Source: Acanthococcus lagerstroemiae (taxonomy: Eukaryota > Arthropoda > Insecta > Hemiptera > Eriococcidae). Taken from it: a stretch of DNA of 64,000 nt. Within the stretch, counting starts at the first letter, position 1. The number at the start of each line of letters is the position of its first letter. Below, in pieces: positions 19,931 to 30,637 of this stretch. The notes below the pieces were generated by a model. It searched no databases. It was not told the origin of the DNA and saw only the letters and a program-made list of their open reading frames with translations. The stretch spans positions 34,112,955 to 34,176,954 of the forward strand of contig CM063111.1 of NCBI GenBank assembly GCA_031841125.1, written 5' to 3'. Both the position numbers and the translations under genes were made by a program.

Positions 19931-22300
19931 AAATTTTCTGGAGCTGGAAAAATATAACAAAATTCATTTTCGTTTCCCTAGTTTCTAATTCATTAATTTG
20001 TAAATGGCGGATGGGGGCGGGATCGGTAGTTTTTCATGGCTTAGTTTCGTTTTCTACTATTCATTTGTTCTTTTTATTTTATTTTGTTTTTATATTTCTG
20101 GTTTCCTTCTTCTTTTTTCTTTTTTTTTTTCAAATTGCACTGGTAGTTTTTTTTCTTATTTTATATTTTATTTTATTTTTTATTTTTTTATTCTGCGTAA
20201 ATATTCGGAAAACTCAAATTCAAAAACCACCACAATGTTGGAATAAAACCTTTGTAACACAACTTTTAGCCCATTGACAGCCACACGACACATTCAGTTT
20301 ATCATTGACTTTTATTACAGTATTGATATGGATATACGTCTATTGGCTGGAAATTAACCAAAATCTGTGCGCGGTGCGCGCATCACGTTTTAAGAGACAC
20401 CTCACATGTCACCATGATGACGTCATCAAGGCAATTGTTGCATCATTTATTTTCTTCAGTTGTGTGCGCGACTTCGTCCGTTATGGACTGTAGTTACTCG
20501 TTCCTCGCCTGTGTTGAGAGTGAGTCCTGTCTTCTGTTACAGTCAGTCGATTGACACTGACATTCCTATGTTGACTGAATGCGTGGAACGTGTTCGGTAG
20601 CCATAAGACATCCATGTACCGACATATCTGCATACAGAGTAGATACTAGTTTCATTTTTATCCATATCTTGTAGTATATGTTTGATGCTTTATTCCAACA
20701 GAAACTAACTGACGTATGTGCTGTAGAAGCAAAAAGTTGAAAATATCATCTCTTGAACCACTGTTATGAAATTTTTACCATAAATTGGTATTCCACAACT
20801 AGTTAGGGGTTACATTTTGTTTCATGATGAGACAAGGCAGAGGAACACGATTTCTTAAAAATTGGTAACATTTAACATTAGAGTATTCTATTCTGAACGC
20901 CGAAAATATGTGAAACTTTCCAGAGAATTACCCACCTGATCTTCAACCAGTCACGTTCATCCAATAACAGCTATCTTTTTTGTTCTTGTTGGTTGCTGGT
21001 TGAGCTCGAATCTGTTCTCAAAGTCGATTTGCTGTCTTGCTGACCATTATCAGCTATACATTGTGACTGATTTACAGTGAGCTCCGAAACGTTATCCCCC
21101 TGCTACGAATCTCCAGCAAAGGTTTTGACTTCCAATTTCTTCCTCAACAGACACTCACTTCTACTACCCAGTTAGCAGTTTACATCGGTACTATGCAAAT
21201 GCCGACTGGAGCGGCGAACTTGATTTTACCACACGCAGATAACTACCAATTCGCCTCTTATTGCATACAGCGGCCGTCGGTCGTTAGCTCAGCTACCATT
21301 ATCGCTTTTACATTAATATCAAAACGATTATAATTAATACATCATTTTGGACCATTTAACCGCAATTACAAACATCGGAGTCTGAGATTTTCACGTATGC
21401 GTTTGCTGGTACTAGTGCAAGTGGCGCCAAACGAATACTCACCGGCTGACACGTAGTGGATCTCGTGTTTCTTCTTTTTCATAATATCTTTCTTTTTGTT
21501 TTATTTTTTTATGATCCAACCCGAATATTATGTTATCTAAACAAGAAGAAGCGAGGAATCGTGGCATTCGTCCGTAAGCCCACATTCAATGCTGTCTGTA
21601 ATTAGCCAGATATTCGTGTTTTTTTTTCCTCGTTCGCTCATATCTGTCAAAGAGGTATAGCTCGTATATTGTACGTATGCCCCGTACGAAACCCAGTCGA
21701 CGGCACAATGCTGCTGGCACATATTTTTGACAGCATCGGAGCCAGTCATTAAGGCTTTCATTTTACTTTTTTTCGCCCTAAAAATCTGGTTGACGTGGAG
21801 GCATCCGAGTTCGAAATTATGAAAGAAAAATTTCGGAATTATTGGTTTTCAAATGCGGGCCGTTTGTTTCTCATTGATGTCGAATTCTTGGAAATAGGCA
21901 GATGTTGCAGCGGTCGATGAAATTATCAGCAGTGCTCGTGGAGCGCCGCACGAGTACATATTTTTCAGTATTATATAAATAGCGGCGACAGAGAGATGGT
22001 TATGGACAATTTACACTAAGGGGTCACCCAATCACGGTTTTTGGTACAGGAAAGTTAGAATGGAAAGTTGTGTGAGAGTAGATTTTCAGAATCACAGAGA
22101 AGGTGAGAGTTAAGCAGGGCATCTATATAATAAGCGTGGCGTCTCTCTCAAACTCGCAGATAATGTCGAACACAGTTGTGCATAATACATCGCAACCACA
22201 CCTCAGGTTAAGATGAGATTAAATGTACAAGATTATACGTATTAGACCATTTGTTTGATCGAAAATGTTATCTGGGGTTAAAACTTGGTGTACCTCGCCT
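19931..22300. other. Unique island 4
   Basis: No repeats recognised beyond a T-rich (TTTTA)n-like stretch at about 20100-20190. A palindromic TGACGTCA word lies at about 20418; as a single 8-mer it is not evidence of a CRE. No supported gene. Confidence 0.4.
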
Positions 22301-22332
22301 CTTCACTTGGTTTTTATGCACATAAGGAGATC

Positions 22333-22443
22333 CTTGAATTGCGTCCGAGAGTAGGCAGCAAGATTCTTGAATTGCGTCCCAGAGTAGGCGGCGATATTCC
22401 TGAATTGCGTCCCAGAGTAAGCAGCGAGATACGTGAATTCCGT
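22333..22443 (-). repeat. 33-bp minisatellite, about 3.3 copies, in frame
   Basis: Units start at 22333, 22366, 22399 and 22432, each with the core 'tgaattgcgtcc'. On the minus strand they encode an 11-residue repeat (AAYSGTQFKNL and variants) that continues the reading frame of the R1 RT relic to its stop. The second block at 23215-23299 has the same unit length and shares the core word on the same coding strand. Confidence 0.85.
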
Positions 22444-23222
22444 CCGTGACTCGTGCATGTGAATCACGAATTGCTTCTGACCAATCGAGCCAGCAGATAA
22501 ACGAGTCGCGGCTTTTCGCTGAATCTTCCCCATCTCCGCTCTTCTGTAGGGAATCTTGATGGTGTCGGCAAATACCTGCGCCTCGTATAGGAGGACCGAA
22601 ATGATGACGTTGACGTACATCTTTCTCCGCTTCTCCCTCAGTCCCCTTAGGTTCGACATTAGACGGGACAGCTGTCCATCTAATCGATCCGCCTTCTCAG
22701 CTGCCCGTCGGAAGTGCTCTCGGAAATGCAACTTCCCATCGAACCACAGCACCAGGTACTTCAGGGCTGTGCAGAGCCCAATCTCCACACCTTTTAGGAC
22801 AAAGGTGGGTGGGCTGTACTTGCGTCGCTTCGTGAACAACACAGCCTCAGTCTTCTGTATCGCTAAGCACAGCCCTGCCGACTCGATCCAGTGGGTCAGC
22901 ATCTCCAACGCCTGGTTAACTTGTCGCGTGACCTCTGTTGTTGTCTCGGCTTGGCACACCACCAGCGTGTCGTCTGCGTAGCAGATCTGCTTGACGCCTG
23001 GTGGTAGGGCCAGCCTCAGCATTCTGTTGAAGGCGACGTTCTACAAGGTAGATCCGAGCACTGATCCCTGAGGAATACCGCAGGTCATCTCCCTGGTGAA
23101 GGGTCCGGCCGCTGACTTCATCTCTATACGGCAGCCGTCAAAGTAACTCCGTTTGATGCGCACGAGGTAACCAGGTACCCGCGCCAACTCCAACGCCTCC
23201 ATGATACCCGTATAAGTAATTG
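22444..23222 (-). pseudogene. R1-clade LINE relic: reverse transcriptase
   Basis: Reading downward from 23222: GIMEALELARVPGYLV (RT block around the finger/palm), CGIPQGSVLGSTL, then a stop (TAG, position of the usual Trp), NVAFNRMLRLALPPGV, and the catalytic box YADDTLVV near 22975. Further on come WIESAGL, KTEAVLFT and a 'LKY.V.WFDG' thumb segment, then KMYVNVIISVLLYEA and KIQRKAA. These match the R1/TRAS clade. The frame is open for 239 codons after the stop. The N-terminal part (ORF1, endonuclease, RT blocks 0-3) and the C-terminal Cys-rich end are missing; both ends instead run into 33-bp minisatellites. R1 elements normally occupy 28S rDNA, but no rDNA is visible here. Confidence 0.85.
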
Positions 23223-23299
23223 ATTTAATAAACGGGACGCAATTCATGAATGTGGATTTTATAATCGGGACGCAATTCATGAATGTGAGTTTTGTAATA
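23215..23299 (-). repeat. 33-bp minisatellite, about 2.5 copies, in frame
   Basis: Units start at 23233 and 23266 and share 'gggacgcaattcatgaatgt'. On the minus strand they encode the 11-residue unit STFMNCVPIIK and keep the frame open into the RT at 23222. The core 'tgaattgcgtccc' (minus strand) is common with 22333-22443. Confidence 0.8.
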
Positions 23300-23335
23300 G
23301 AACTTCTTACTCTCCGAAAGCAATTATCGAATTCC

Positions 23336-24462
23336 TCGTATGGCGATGCAAGCATACCAAAGTGGTTTCCCAGACAACGCACCCTCGAATCCGGCAACTA
23401 CCACTTCGAGTATCGCATCAGTGACCAGAAAGACGTCTTGAGGCTAGCTTGAGCTCCCATTTCGCCCCTCTATCTTCGGATTCTCGCTGTTCTACCAGGG
23501 CCACTATGGGACACCCTACTAATTGAGACAACGCTCACCCAGCATTAACCTGGAATTTGGGTGCATCACAACCGGACTGCACTTTCTTCCTTCACCCTCA
23601 CCTTCTCATCTTGGTACGTGTGGCGACGCAGGAAGGTGATGACGCGAAGTGAACCTTGGCGAGGGAACCGCAGCAGCTGCAGCAGCGCTAGGACAGTGTC
23701 ATTGTGTTCAGTATGGGCCGAGCTTTGTTTGTCGGCTCTCTGCCTCGACCATTCCTTCTCCATCTTCTATACTTCATGATGGTCGAGACAAAGGCCGACA
23801 CTCGGTTCCATCCGCTTCCACTCTTCAACTCTTCAACATTTTCGGAACCCAGGAGTCCAGCGCGAGACACTGTCGCTCCTGTTGCAACCGGGATCGATCG
23901 CTATTACCGTTTCACGCCTCTCCTGCTCCCAGGCCTCACACTCGAACAGGATGTGCCAGAGGTAGTCCTCCACCCCTCGATCACAGTGCGTACACATGGG
24001 GCTCAGCGCTATCGCCATCCAATGTAAGTAGGGGTCGCAGCACTCGCAGCCTTTCAAGATTTGGGTTAGGAGGAAGTTCAGTTCCCCATGGGACCTGCCT
24101 GCCCACTGATTGAGGTCGCGTATTAGCGCTCGAGTCCACTCGCTTTTGGTTGACAGCGTGGACTGCTGGATGTCCAGCTTGACCCAAAGTGCCTCCAGTT
24201 TTGTCTTCGCTCTCTTCTTCCCACCGTATACTTCTGCTTTTTCTCCGACCTTGAGTTCGGTTGGTGGTATAGACGCTAAACACGCCTGCTGGTTCCGAAG
24301 AAACAGTACGGTACACACTGACACCTCATCACGGCTTTTCGCTGGATCTTCTCCATCTCCACTCTCCTGTAGTATATATTGATGACGTCGGCAGATACAG
24401 GCGCCCCGTATAGGAGGACCGACAAGATAACGTTCACGTACATCTTTCTCATCTTCTCCCTT
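23336..24462 (-). pseudogene. R1-clade LINE relic: C-terminal coding region and 3' UTR, copy b
   Basis: From 24462 downward: EKMRKMYVNVILSVLLYGAP (overlapping the protein region at which the RT relic 22444-23222 ends), then an open frame of 163 codons with SEWTRALIRDLNQW, HGELNFLLTQILKGC, a CTHC..GVEDYLWHILFEC zinc-knuckle and WEQERR. These are the conserved C-terminal features of R1-type ORF2. A frameshift near 23870 leads to NVEELKSGSGWNRVSAFVST and IM at about 23780. The 3' UTR then runs to about 23336 and is the prototype for the other 3' fragments at 10016, 24463 and 60291-62900. Confidence 0.8.
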
Positions 24463-24909
24463 GGTCTTCCTGAAGCGGTTGGAACTAGGTGTCGGCCTTA
24501 GTTTCGGCCATCATGCAGAAGAAGATGGAGACAGAGTGGTCGAGACAGAGAGCTAACGGATGAGAGAAAGTTGCTGCTGCGGCGGCGGATCCCGTTCGGC
24601 CGAGCTCGCCTGTAATGCAAGGGCTGGAGCAGACAAAGTCTCACGTGATGGGTGAGTGAAAAAGAGGCAGCGCGTCCGGCCATGGGGTACCTGAATTCCA
24701 GGCGAGCGCTCAGAGAGCGCGGACCTCGGTCAGTAAGGAACCCCATGGTGGCCCTGGCAGGACACGCGTACCATTCTGGTACGGAGAAATGGGGGCTCGG
24801 GCCCGGCCACTGATGCCATGCCCGAAAGGGTAGTTTCCGTTGCTGGAGGTGCGGTGTCATAAGGGCCACTTTGGCATACGTGCATCGCCATACGTCCTAC
24901 CACACCATT
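24463..24909 (+). pseudogene. R1-clade LINE 3' end, copy c, head to head with copy b
   Basis: The first codons (VSALVSAIMQKKMETEWSRQ at about 24490-24550) match the end of the copy b protein (VSAFVSTIM). The UTR landmarks follow: gaattccaggcgagcgctca, ctggcaggacacgcg, cccgaaagggtagtttcc, gccactttggcatacgtgca, ccacaccatta. Copy b runs leftward from about the same junction, so their 5' broken ends meet. The minus-strand frame 24498-24869 is a shadow of this UTR. Confidence 0.75.
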
Positions 24910-26380
24910 AATACCGTTGGAACCTGAGCTATGGTAGGATGCCTGAAAGGATACTACAGTCCAGAAAAACGGGTTTCAAAATTCACGTACAGGTAAAGAA
25001 CCACCCATGTACTTAAATAGTTTTTCATTTTTCTCGCTTTGCCACAGGAGTGACTAACCTGCTTCTTTCCCTTTACCCTCCATCTGTTTCTGTTGTCGAG
25101 ATACAAAGTAAAAGTAAGTTGAAGTACAAGAGGAAATAGGCCCATATTTCTGTTTATTTTTCTTTGAAATTTTTCTGAAAACTTACTTTTTTGAAGTTCA
25201 GACTTCAAATCAAATTTTCTGTGTGAGTTTCAAAGTGACGGGGCTCTGAATGGACTCAGAGTGAATGTACTTTTACCTAGTCTATTAATCTGGTCTTAAC
25301 TTTACTTCGATTAAATGGGGACACCGTTTTTGGTCATTTCGACGAGTACTCTAGGCTCTTTCCGGCTTGTCTTCCAAAACTGGGACATCCTATATAATGT
25401 ATTCATTTATAGTGCGGCTAGGGTCCCGCACGTTTTTTTTTTCTCATTCTTTTGTCATCCGGTATGCCACATTATTCAATTCGCGTGTTACTTTCATTCG
25501 ATTTAACTTCGTATTTTCCTGATTAGATAATAACATAACAGGCGAGCTATAACAACGTGAATTATCCGTCTTGTTCGTCCGTCGTTTACTTTATTTCGAT
25601 ATTTTTTCTCTCTCCTCTCTTTTTCTGTTTCTATCCACCAACACGCAGCAATTTGCTGTTTCGTGTTCGCCACATTTGAAACGTCAAAATTTCATTCTTC
25701 CACCGTTTATAATTACCCGTGCCTCTCCGGCACAGATATTTTTTCTCTCTTTTCTCTTCATCCAAAGCATTTATTTATTCGTTACAAACGTCACTGAAGA
25801 AAAAAATATGGAACGATTATCTCAATTGTGTTCGTCTTGAAAGTTCCCACAATCGCGCACCAAGTACACGAATGGAAGAAGGGTTCACATTTGCGAGAAT
25901 TCAAGAGTTGTTATAGCTACTCGTTCTCCATTTCACATGCCGAAGACCTCGAAATGGAAATTAATTATTCGAATTGTTATTTCGGCCGGACAGGGAGGTC
26001 GATCTTTCACTTTATGGCATGAATCCGGCACGGCAATCCGGGGCTGTTGATTGCAGATCACAGGCTAAAAATCGAAGACTTCTTACAATTAAATATACTT
26101 ATATGGAGTTGCATAAGTTTAAAATAGATGGCTCGAATTCTGCATTCTCTTCGGCAGTGAGTTGCATCTACGACTTCTAGTACCACATCGGACCAGTTCA
26201 GGGCAACACCGGAAAAGGAAAAGACTTTCCTCGGAAGATATACTGAACAGTTACAAAAAAAAAAAATCGACAATTATATTGAATTACTAGTTTATAGGAT
26301 GATTCAATATCAACTAGACGCCTTTCATGGTCTTCAAAACCTTTCCCAATCTTAGATATGAGAGAGAAGAGAAGAGTAGG
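24910..26380. other. Unique island 5
   Basis: No recognisable gene or repeat. Several chance frames, some T-rich (25571-25840), are not supported. Confidence 0.4.
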
Positions 26381-26381
26381 G

Positions 26382-26382
<1 letters not shown>

Positions 26383-26419
<37 letters not shown>
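26383..26419 (+). repeat. (AG)n microsatellite
   Basis: Uninterrupted AG dinucleotides, preceded by a short purine-rich region. Confidence 0.9.
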
Positions 26420-26423
<4 letters not shown>

Positions 26424-26566
26424 AAGGTACTCTCTAAAATACCAAATCCAACACCAGTTGACCCACATAATTACTTTTTTGGAGAAGGAAGCAAAGAAAA
26501 CCAAAATGTATTTTGGCATCGGCTACTATGAGAGGTGGATCCAAGAGAGACCACAGGAAGCAAACT

Positions 26567-26808
26567 CCAAATCACATTGAACCTGAATGATATTTTTTAT
26601 TTTTTTATTCAATTCTTCGTCAATTGAAAATAAATTATCAGGATTAGTTTTAGTTTTAATTTCTATTATTTTTATTTTTATATTACCTAAATTCATAACT
26701 AATAAATTTCAATCAAACAAATTTATTCCTATAATAAAAATTTCTTTATGAATTTTTTTTAATATTATTATTTCTATTAGATATTTAGGAACAAAAATTA
26801 TAGAATTT
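26567..26808 (+). pseudogene. NUMT: 3' part of mitochondrial cytochrome b
   Basis: With the invertebrate mitochondrial code the stretch reads PNHIEPEWYFLFFYSILR, including the canonical PEWY motif of cytochrome b; the W is TGA. A one-base deletion follows (near 26620), after which the other frame reads IENKLSGLVLVLISIIFIFM and LPKF, the next transmembrane helix. It continues past a second TGA-encoded Trp in 'KISLWIFF' to 'RYLGTK' at about 26795. Base composition is over 80% AT, unlike the flanks. It is a nuclear copy because it is frameshifted and sits between an unrelated purine repeat and other nuclear sequence. In mitochondria the protein is the core Q-cycle subunit of complex III; here it cannot function. 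Confidence 0.9.
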
Positions 26809-27184
26809 CTTTTTCCGGCTTTTCTCTTCGAATTCAAGACTGAAAGTATTTCGAAACCTAAAGAAATAACAAATTTTGACTAATCCACGTAATCCTCGTA
26901 AAACCAAGACAAAAAGGTTATCGCTGAAAATAATTATTGTGAGGCCAAAAAGTTTTTTCAAAAATACAAGAATATGTGATTTATATGAATTCAAGTGCTT
27001 GAAAAACCTCGACAGTTGAGATGTTATCAAACGGTAACAGTTCAAAGTATCGAGTTCGGGTAAGTTAGGTTTCCTTCTCAGTTTTCACAGTTTTTGAATT
27101 TTTGAATCATTTTGTAAAAAATACGCTTATCTCCTAATATCAACCACTAACAAAATTTGCCAAATATTACATTTTATAACGAAA
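26809..27184. other. Non-coding, nothing recognised
   Basis: No gene or repeat recognised. The 86-codon minus-strand frame at 26785-27045 overlaps the NUMT end and is not supported. Confidence 0.35.
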
Positions 27185-27216
27185 CTAGCAGTGCACCACA
27201 TATCTCTATTCTATAT

Positions 27217-27258
<42 letters not shown>

Positions 27259-27500
27259 AAAATTACAAAAATGTATAAAGTTATCATATTACACGACCTT
27301 CTTCCACACCATATTTGCAGTTTTATAGCTTCCAGGTTGTACTTGGATTTTTAAATTATTAAACGAAGTTGTCCGCGACAGAGCTACATATAATTGTCCA
27401 GGACTGAAGACATACTCGGGTAGATATATCCCAACCTTCTCCAGCGTCTGTCCCAGGGCCTTGTTGATCGTCATACAAAAGGCTAACTTTATTGGAACTC
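27185..27500 (-). pseudogene. Helitron relic: C-terminal helicase motif and possible 3' end
   Basis: The minus-strand frame 27289-27497 reads PIKLAFCMTINKALGQTLEK, VGIYLPEYVFSPGQLY and VALSRTTSFNNLKI, which is the last conserved helicase block (Pif1-like motifs V and VI: MTINKSQGQT...LYVALSR) of the Helitron Rep/helicase. It normally unwinds DNA during rolling-circle transposition. A CTAG at 27185-27188 (minus strand end) is in a suitable place for a Helitron 3' terminus, but the hairpin before it is weak. An A36 run (27221-27256) lies between. Everything upstream of the last helicase motif is missing. Confidence 0.7.
27221..27256 (+). repeat. A36 homopolymer
   Basis: 36 consecutive A residues, located inside the 3' part of the Helitron relic. 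Confidence 0.9.
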
Positions 27501-27504
27501 TCTC

Positions 27505-28329
27505 TCAATTCTTATGTCTTCATCTCCATTATTACTATATAGTCCTACATACTATACCTAACTTTTCACTTTTCCTTCAGTTGTGTAAATAGGCTCACCC
27601 TCCTTATTTGTTATATTACTTGCTTTTTTCCTTCTTTCTCCAAACTCCATTTTTACTTTTCTATAGGCCAAGTCTAGTTGCCATTTATTCATATACTCTT
27701 CTATCCGATCACTTTTTTCTTTCATCCATTCCTCCTTTGCCTTTTCATACTCTCTTTATTTCATACCTCAACACTTGATAAGCTAGTCTATCTTCCCTAT
27801 TGGTTGCATTCTTATATTTTCTTCGTTCATCCATGTTTCTGAGGATTTCCTCCTTCATCCACAGTTTCTTTTCTTCTCTCTTAGTTTTACCTAGATTTTC
27901 TTCTGCTGACTTTAATATTCCCTTCTTTATTTTCCCCCATTCAATTTAAGCCTGCATTTCATCACTACCAAGTTATGATCACTGTCAACATCGGCTCCCG
28001 GATAAGTTTTACAGTCTAATATAGAATTCTAGACCATTGTTTTGTTATACTCGTAATATAATTATAATCAATTTGATATCTATCTTCATTACCTGGACCC
28101 TTCCATGTATACATTTTTCTATAACGATTTTTAAAATTTCCTATAATTAAGTTATACTTTGCACAAAACTGTATCAAACGCTCTCCTCATTCATTCCTCA
28201 CTTCTAATCCGAAATCCCTAACTATATTACCCTGTTTTCCTTTACCAATTCTATCATTCCAATCACCCATAATAATGAGATTCTCTTCACTTCTAACATG
28301 CTTTGTAAGTTCTTCTAATTCTTCATATA
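27505..28329 (-). pseudogene. RTE-type LINE: endonuclease second half and linker
   Basis: Reading downward from 28329: YEELEELTKHVRSEENLIIM, then GDWNDRIGK (catalytic Asp/Asn motif of the AP-like endonuclease), a stop, RLIQFCAKYNLIIGN, KMYTWKGPGNEDRYQIDYIM, and, after frameshifts, 'SDHNLVV', the final endonuclease motif. Downstream to about 27510 is a Lys/Glu-rich linker with 'KLWMKEEIL..MDERRKYKN', degenerate. The first half of the same protein lies at 29676-30060, with a mariner-type element in between. The RT is not present. Confidence 0.8.
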
Positions 28330-29673
28330 CAAGGAGCGTTTCAAAAGTAATTACACTGAGTTTGAAGCACCATTTCTGGCCACACTGGAACAATGAAACA
28401 TGTGTGGTGTGTTTATTAGGGTGTAGGTAGTTCATGTGATTTTTTACAATTCGTCTCGATAGGTGAAACGCGGTGAATTGTAGCCAAAAGATGGAAGCTA
28501 ACCAAAGTGCGCCGTCCAAATGTGAGATTTGTTCTGTAATTAAATTTCTAACAAAATAAAATGTTAGTAAAAAAGAAATTCATATGAGACTGTAATATGT
28601 ATGGCAGTGAACACGTCATGATGTCCCAGAGAGCCGTATTGGGATTTAAACTTACGAGTTTCAAATGTTGGCAGCCCTGCAATATGTGTGAGTGATTACG
28701 TATATGATTTACCATAAGCATGTAGCAAACCTCAACTATCATGAAGTCGATTAGAAATTCACTTTCAAAGAAAATTTGTCCTAAATTCGACTGCATCATC
28801 ACCAAGAAATTAAATTATAATCAGTTCTACTGGCAGAATAATTTTTACTCGGTTTTTTTTTCCTACTGAAGATAGCAGCATTTCTATTTGAATGTACACA
28901 TGATCATTCACTCGTTTTCACCCGCTAACATCCGCGCAGGTAGTTTTGTAGCGCACTCTAGTGCAGGTTTAAATCCCAATATCAATGGTTTTCCATGTTT
29001 AAGAGCAGTAGACAGACCATACATGACGAGCAGAAGTGGTTGACTGAACGAGAACAATGCATGGACTGTTGACACAGTGAACTACGCGCCACCACGCACT
29101 ATTCAGGCCGAGAAAACAACAACAACAACAACGATGCAATGCTATTCTGATGCGAAAAAGAAAATCACTCGGATTTCGATTAAAATGAGCCATCTGAAAG
29201 GAAATTTTATTTTCTACAAGGTATGTTCTTTTCAATTTTCCGTTAACCCTACTCATTCTCAAGATATTTTGAAAAAATATGAAAATTGCCACAAACTGTG
29301 GCGCTGAACTCCCCTTTTTCGACCCTTTTTTCTTATCAGTTTTTCTTCAATCGATGCTAGCACCTACAATTTCTGAAATTCACCGACAGACGGAAGCACG
29401 ATTTTTAAACGATGCGAATCGTTCCATTTGGAGGGCAACGCTTTGCGGATGATGCATCCATGCAGAAAGCCGTACTCCATAATTTTCGTAATTTGGACGC
29501 ACATCCCTACCACAAAGCGCTTCAAAAATTAATTTCTCGGTCCAATAAATGTTTAGGAAATTATGTGGAAAAATAGTTTACAACCTCAGAAACATTATAC
29601 AATTCTCCTAAAATTTACGCACTTTTTTACAATTTTTTTAAAAGCAGTGTAGTTACTTTTGGAACGCTCCTCG
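28330..29673 (+). mobile_element. mariner-type element, 1344 bp, defective
   Basis: Terminal repeats CAAGGAGCGTTTCAAAAG and (reverse complement) CGAGGAGCGTTCCAAAAG continue as GTAAYTACACTG; both ends are flanked by TA (28328-28329, 29674-29675). Near the left end, from 28490, MEANQSAPSKCEICSVIKFL is the start of a mariner transposase HTH. Near the right end, ending about 29570, FGGQRFADDASMQKAVLHNF, SRSNKCLGN and YVEK-stop is its C-terminus. The total length suits a full mariner, but the middle (about 28660-29400) shows no DDE/D motif that I can recognise and includes an inverted 'attgggatttaaac' pair (28645, 28970), so it has probably been replaced. Confidence 0.85.
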
Positions 29674-29675
29674 TA

Positions 29676-30060
29676 CATCCTTAGTCTCTTCGTCCTCGTG
29701 AGTATTAGTAGGCCCATAAACTTGTATGATCGTTGTAAATACTGGTGTGGTATTTCTACTCATCAAGATTAACCTTTCACTCTGTTACTTATAATACTCG
29801 TATATAACTTTGTTACTTATTTCTCATTTGTTAATTCATAACAACTCCGACGCCTGCTTGCCCTTTTATTCCCTTTGTATTTGTTATTCCAAAGTCTCCT
29901 GACCAAAAATTATTCTCCTCTTTCCACCTTACTTCACTTATTCCAACTATTCCTAGGTCGAGCCTCTTCATTTCTTTCTCACGGTTCTCTAATCTTCCAA
30001 CTCTATTCAAGCTTCTCACATTCCACATGTGCTTGTGGGAGTTGGAGAGGGCCAAAATTT
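29676..30060 (-). pseudogene. RTE-type LINE: endonuclease first half
   Basis: The minus-strand frame from 30055 contains WNVRSLNRVGRLENREKEM, then LGIVGISEVRWK (catalytic Glu) and GQAGVGVVMN, typical of the RTE-clade endonuclease N-terminus. After a frameshift, NTTPVFTTIIQVYGPTNTHE and DEETKD follow to 29676, where the mariner-type element begins. Joined across the TA, the frame continues directly into 28329 (KDV|YEELEEL). Confidence 0.85.
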
Positions 30061-30273
30061 GACTATGGGGAAGGGGTGAGAGTTACAAACGCAGTGGCGT
30101 GCGGTGAGTTTTTCTAGGAGGTAAGCGATAAGCGTAGAGGTGAAGTAAAACTCAGAATAAAAGTATGAAACACGCTACTACAAAACGGCGTTAATGAAAT
30201 TATTCAGGTTGTCGTATCCCTGCATAGGGCCATTCCATATGCATTTATTCTTTTATGTAACGAATAATAGATA

Positions 30274-30637
30274 CAGGAACATACCACCGAAGAGTTTCTC
30301 CTGGGGGGGGGGGAGCAAAAATTGTGAAAGTCCTAACTGACTCTACTCAAAATTACCATGTATCAAAGCAAAAAAAAAAAAAAAACCTTTTTGACTTGTC
30401 GAATTTTTCCAACTGACGCCACTCAATATTCCCAAACGAAGCAAAAAAAAAAACCTTCGACTTGTTGGATTTTTCCAACTTCTCAACCCAATTCCCAAGT
30501 ATCAAAGCGAGAAAAAGAAAGAAAAAACTTTTGACTTGTTGGATTTTCCCAACTCCGCCTGACTAAAATTGTAAATTTTCCCAACTGCTGAGTGGAAAAT
30601 TCCAAGGGGGAGTTGTCCGCCTATCGGTACATCCCTG
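30274..30637 (+). mobile_element. hAT-like element, family C, copy 1
   Basis: Similar along its length to 50842-51134 (shared phrases 'taactgactc.actcaaaatt', 'gacttgt.gaatttttccaac' and 'ttcccaactgctgagtg'). It starts CAGGAACATACC and ends ATCCCTG. Flanking 8-mers AATAGATA and AATGGACA agree at 6 of 8 positions. It contains a G run near the start and three diverged 'ttttgacttgttggatttt' repeats. Non-coding. Confidence 0.7.

Noticed and set aside
20411..20425. CRE site (TGACGTCA) as a promoter element
   Set aside because: A single 8-base word without TATA, transcript start or gene.
23649..24113. 154-codon plus-strand gene
   Set aside because: Shadow of the R1-type coding sequence on the minus strand.
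26400..26566. Extension of the NUMT to the left
   Set aside because: This part is less AT-rich and does not translate to cytochrome b in any frame that I tried.
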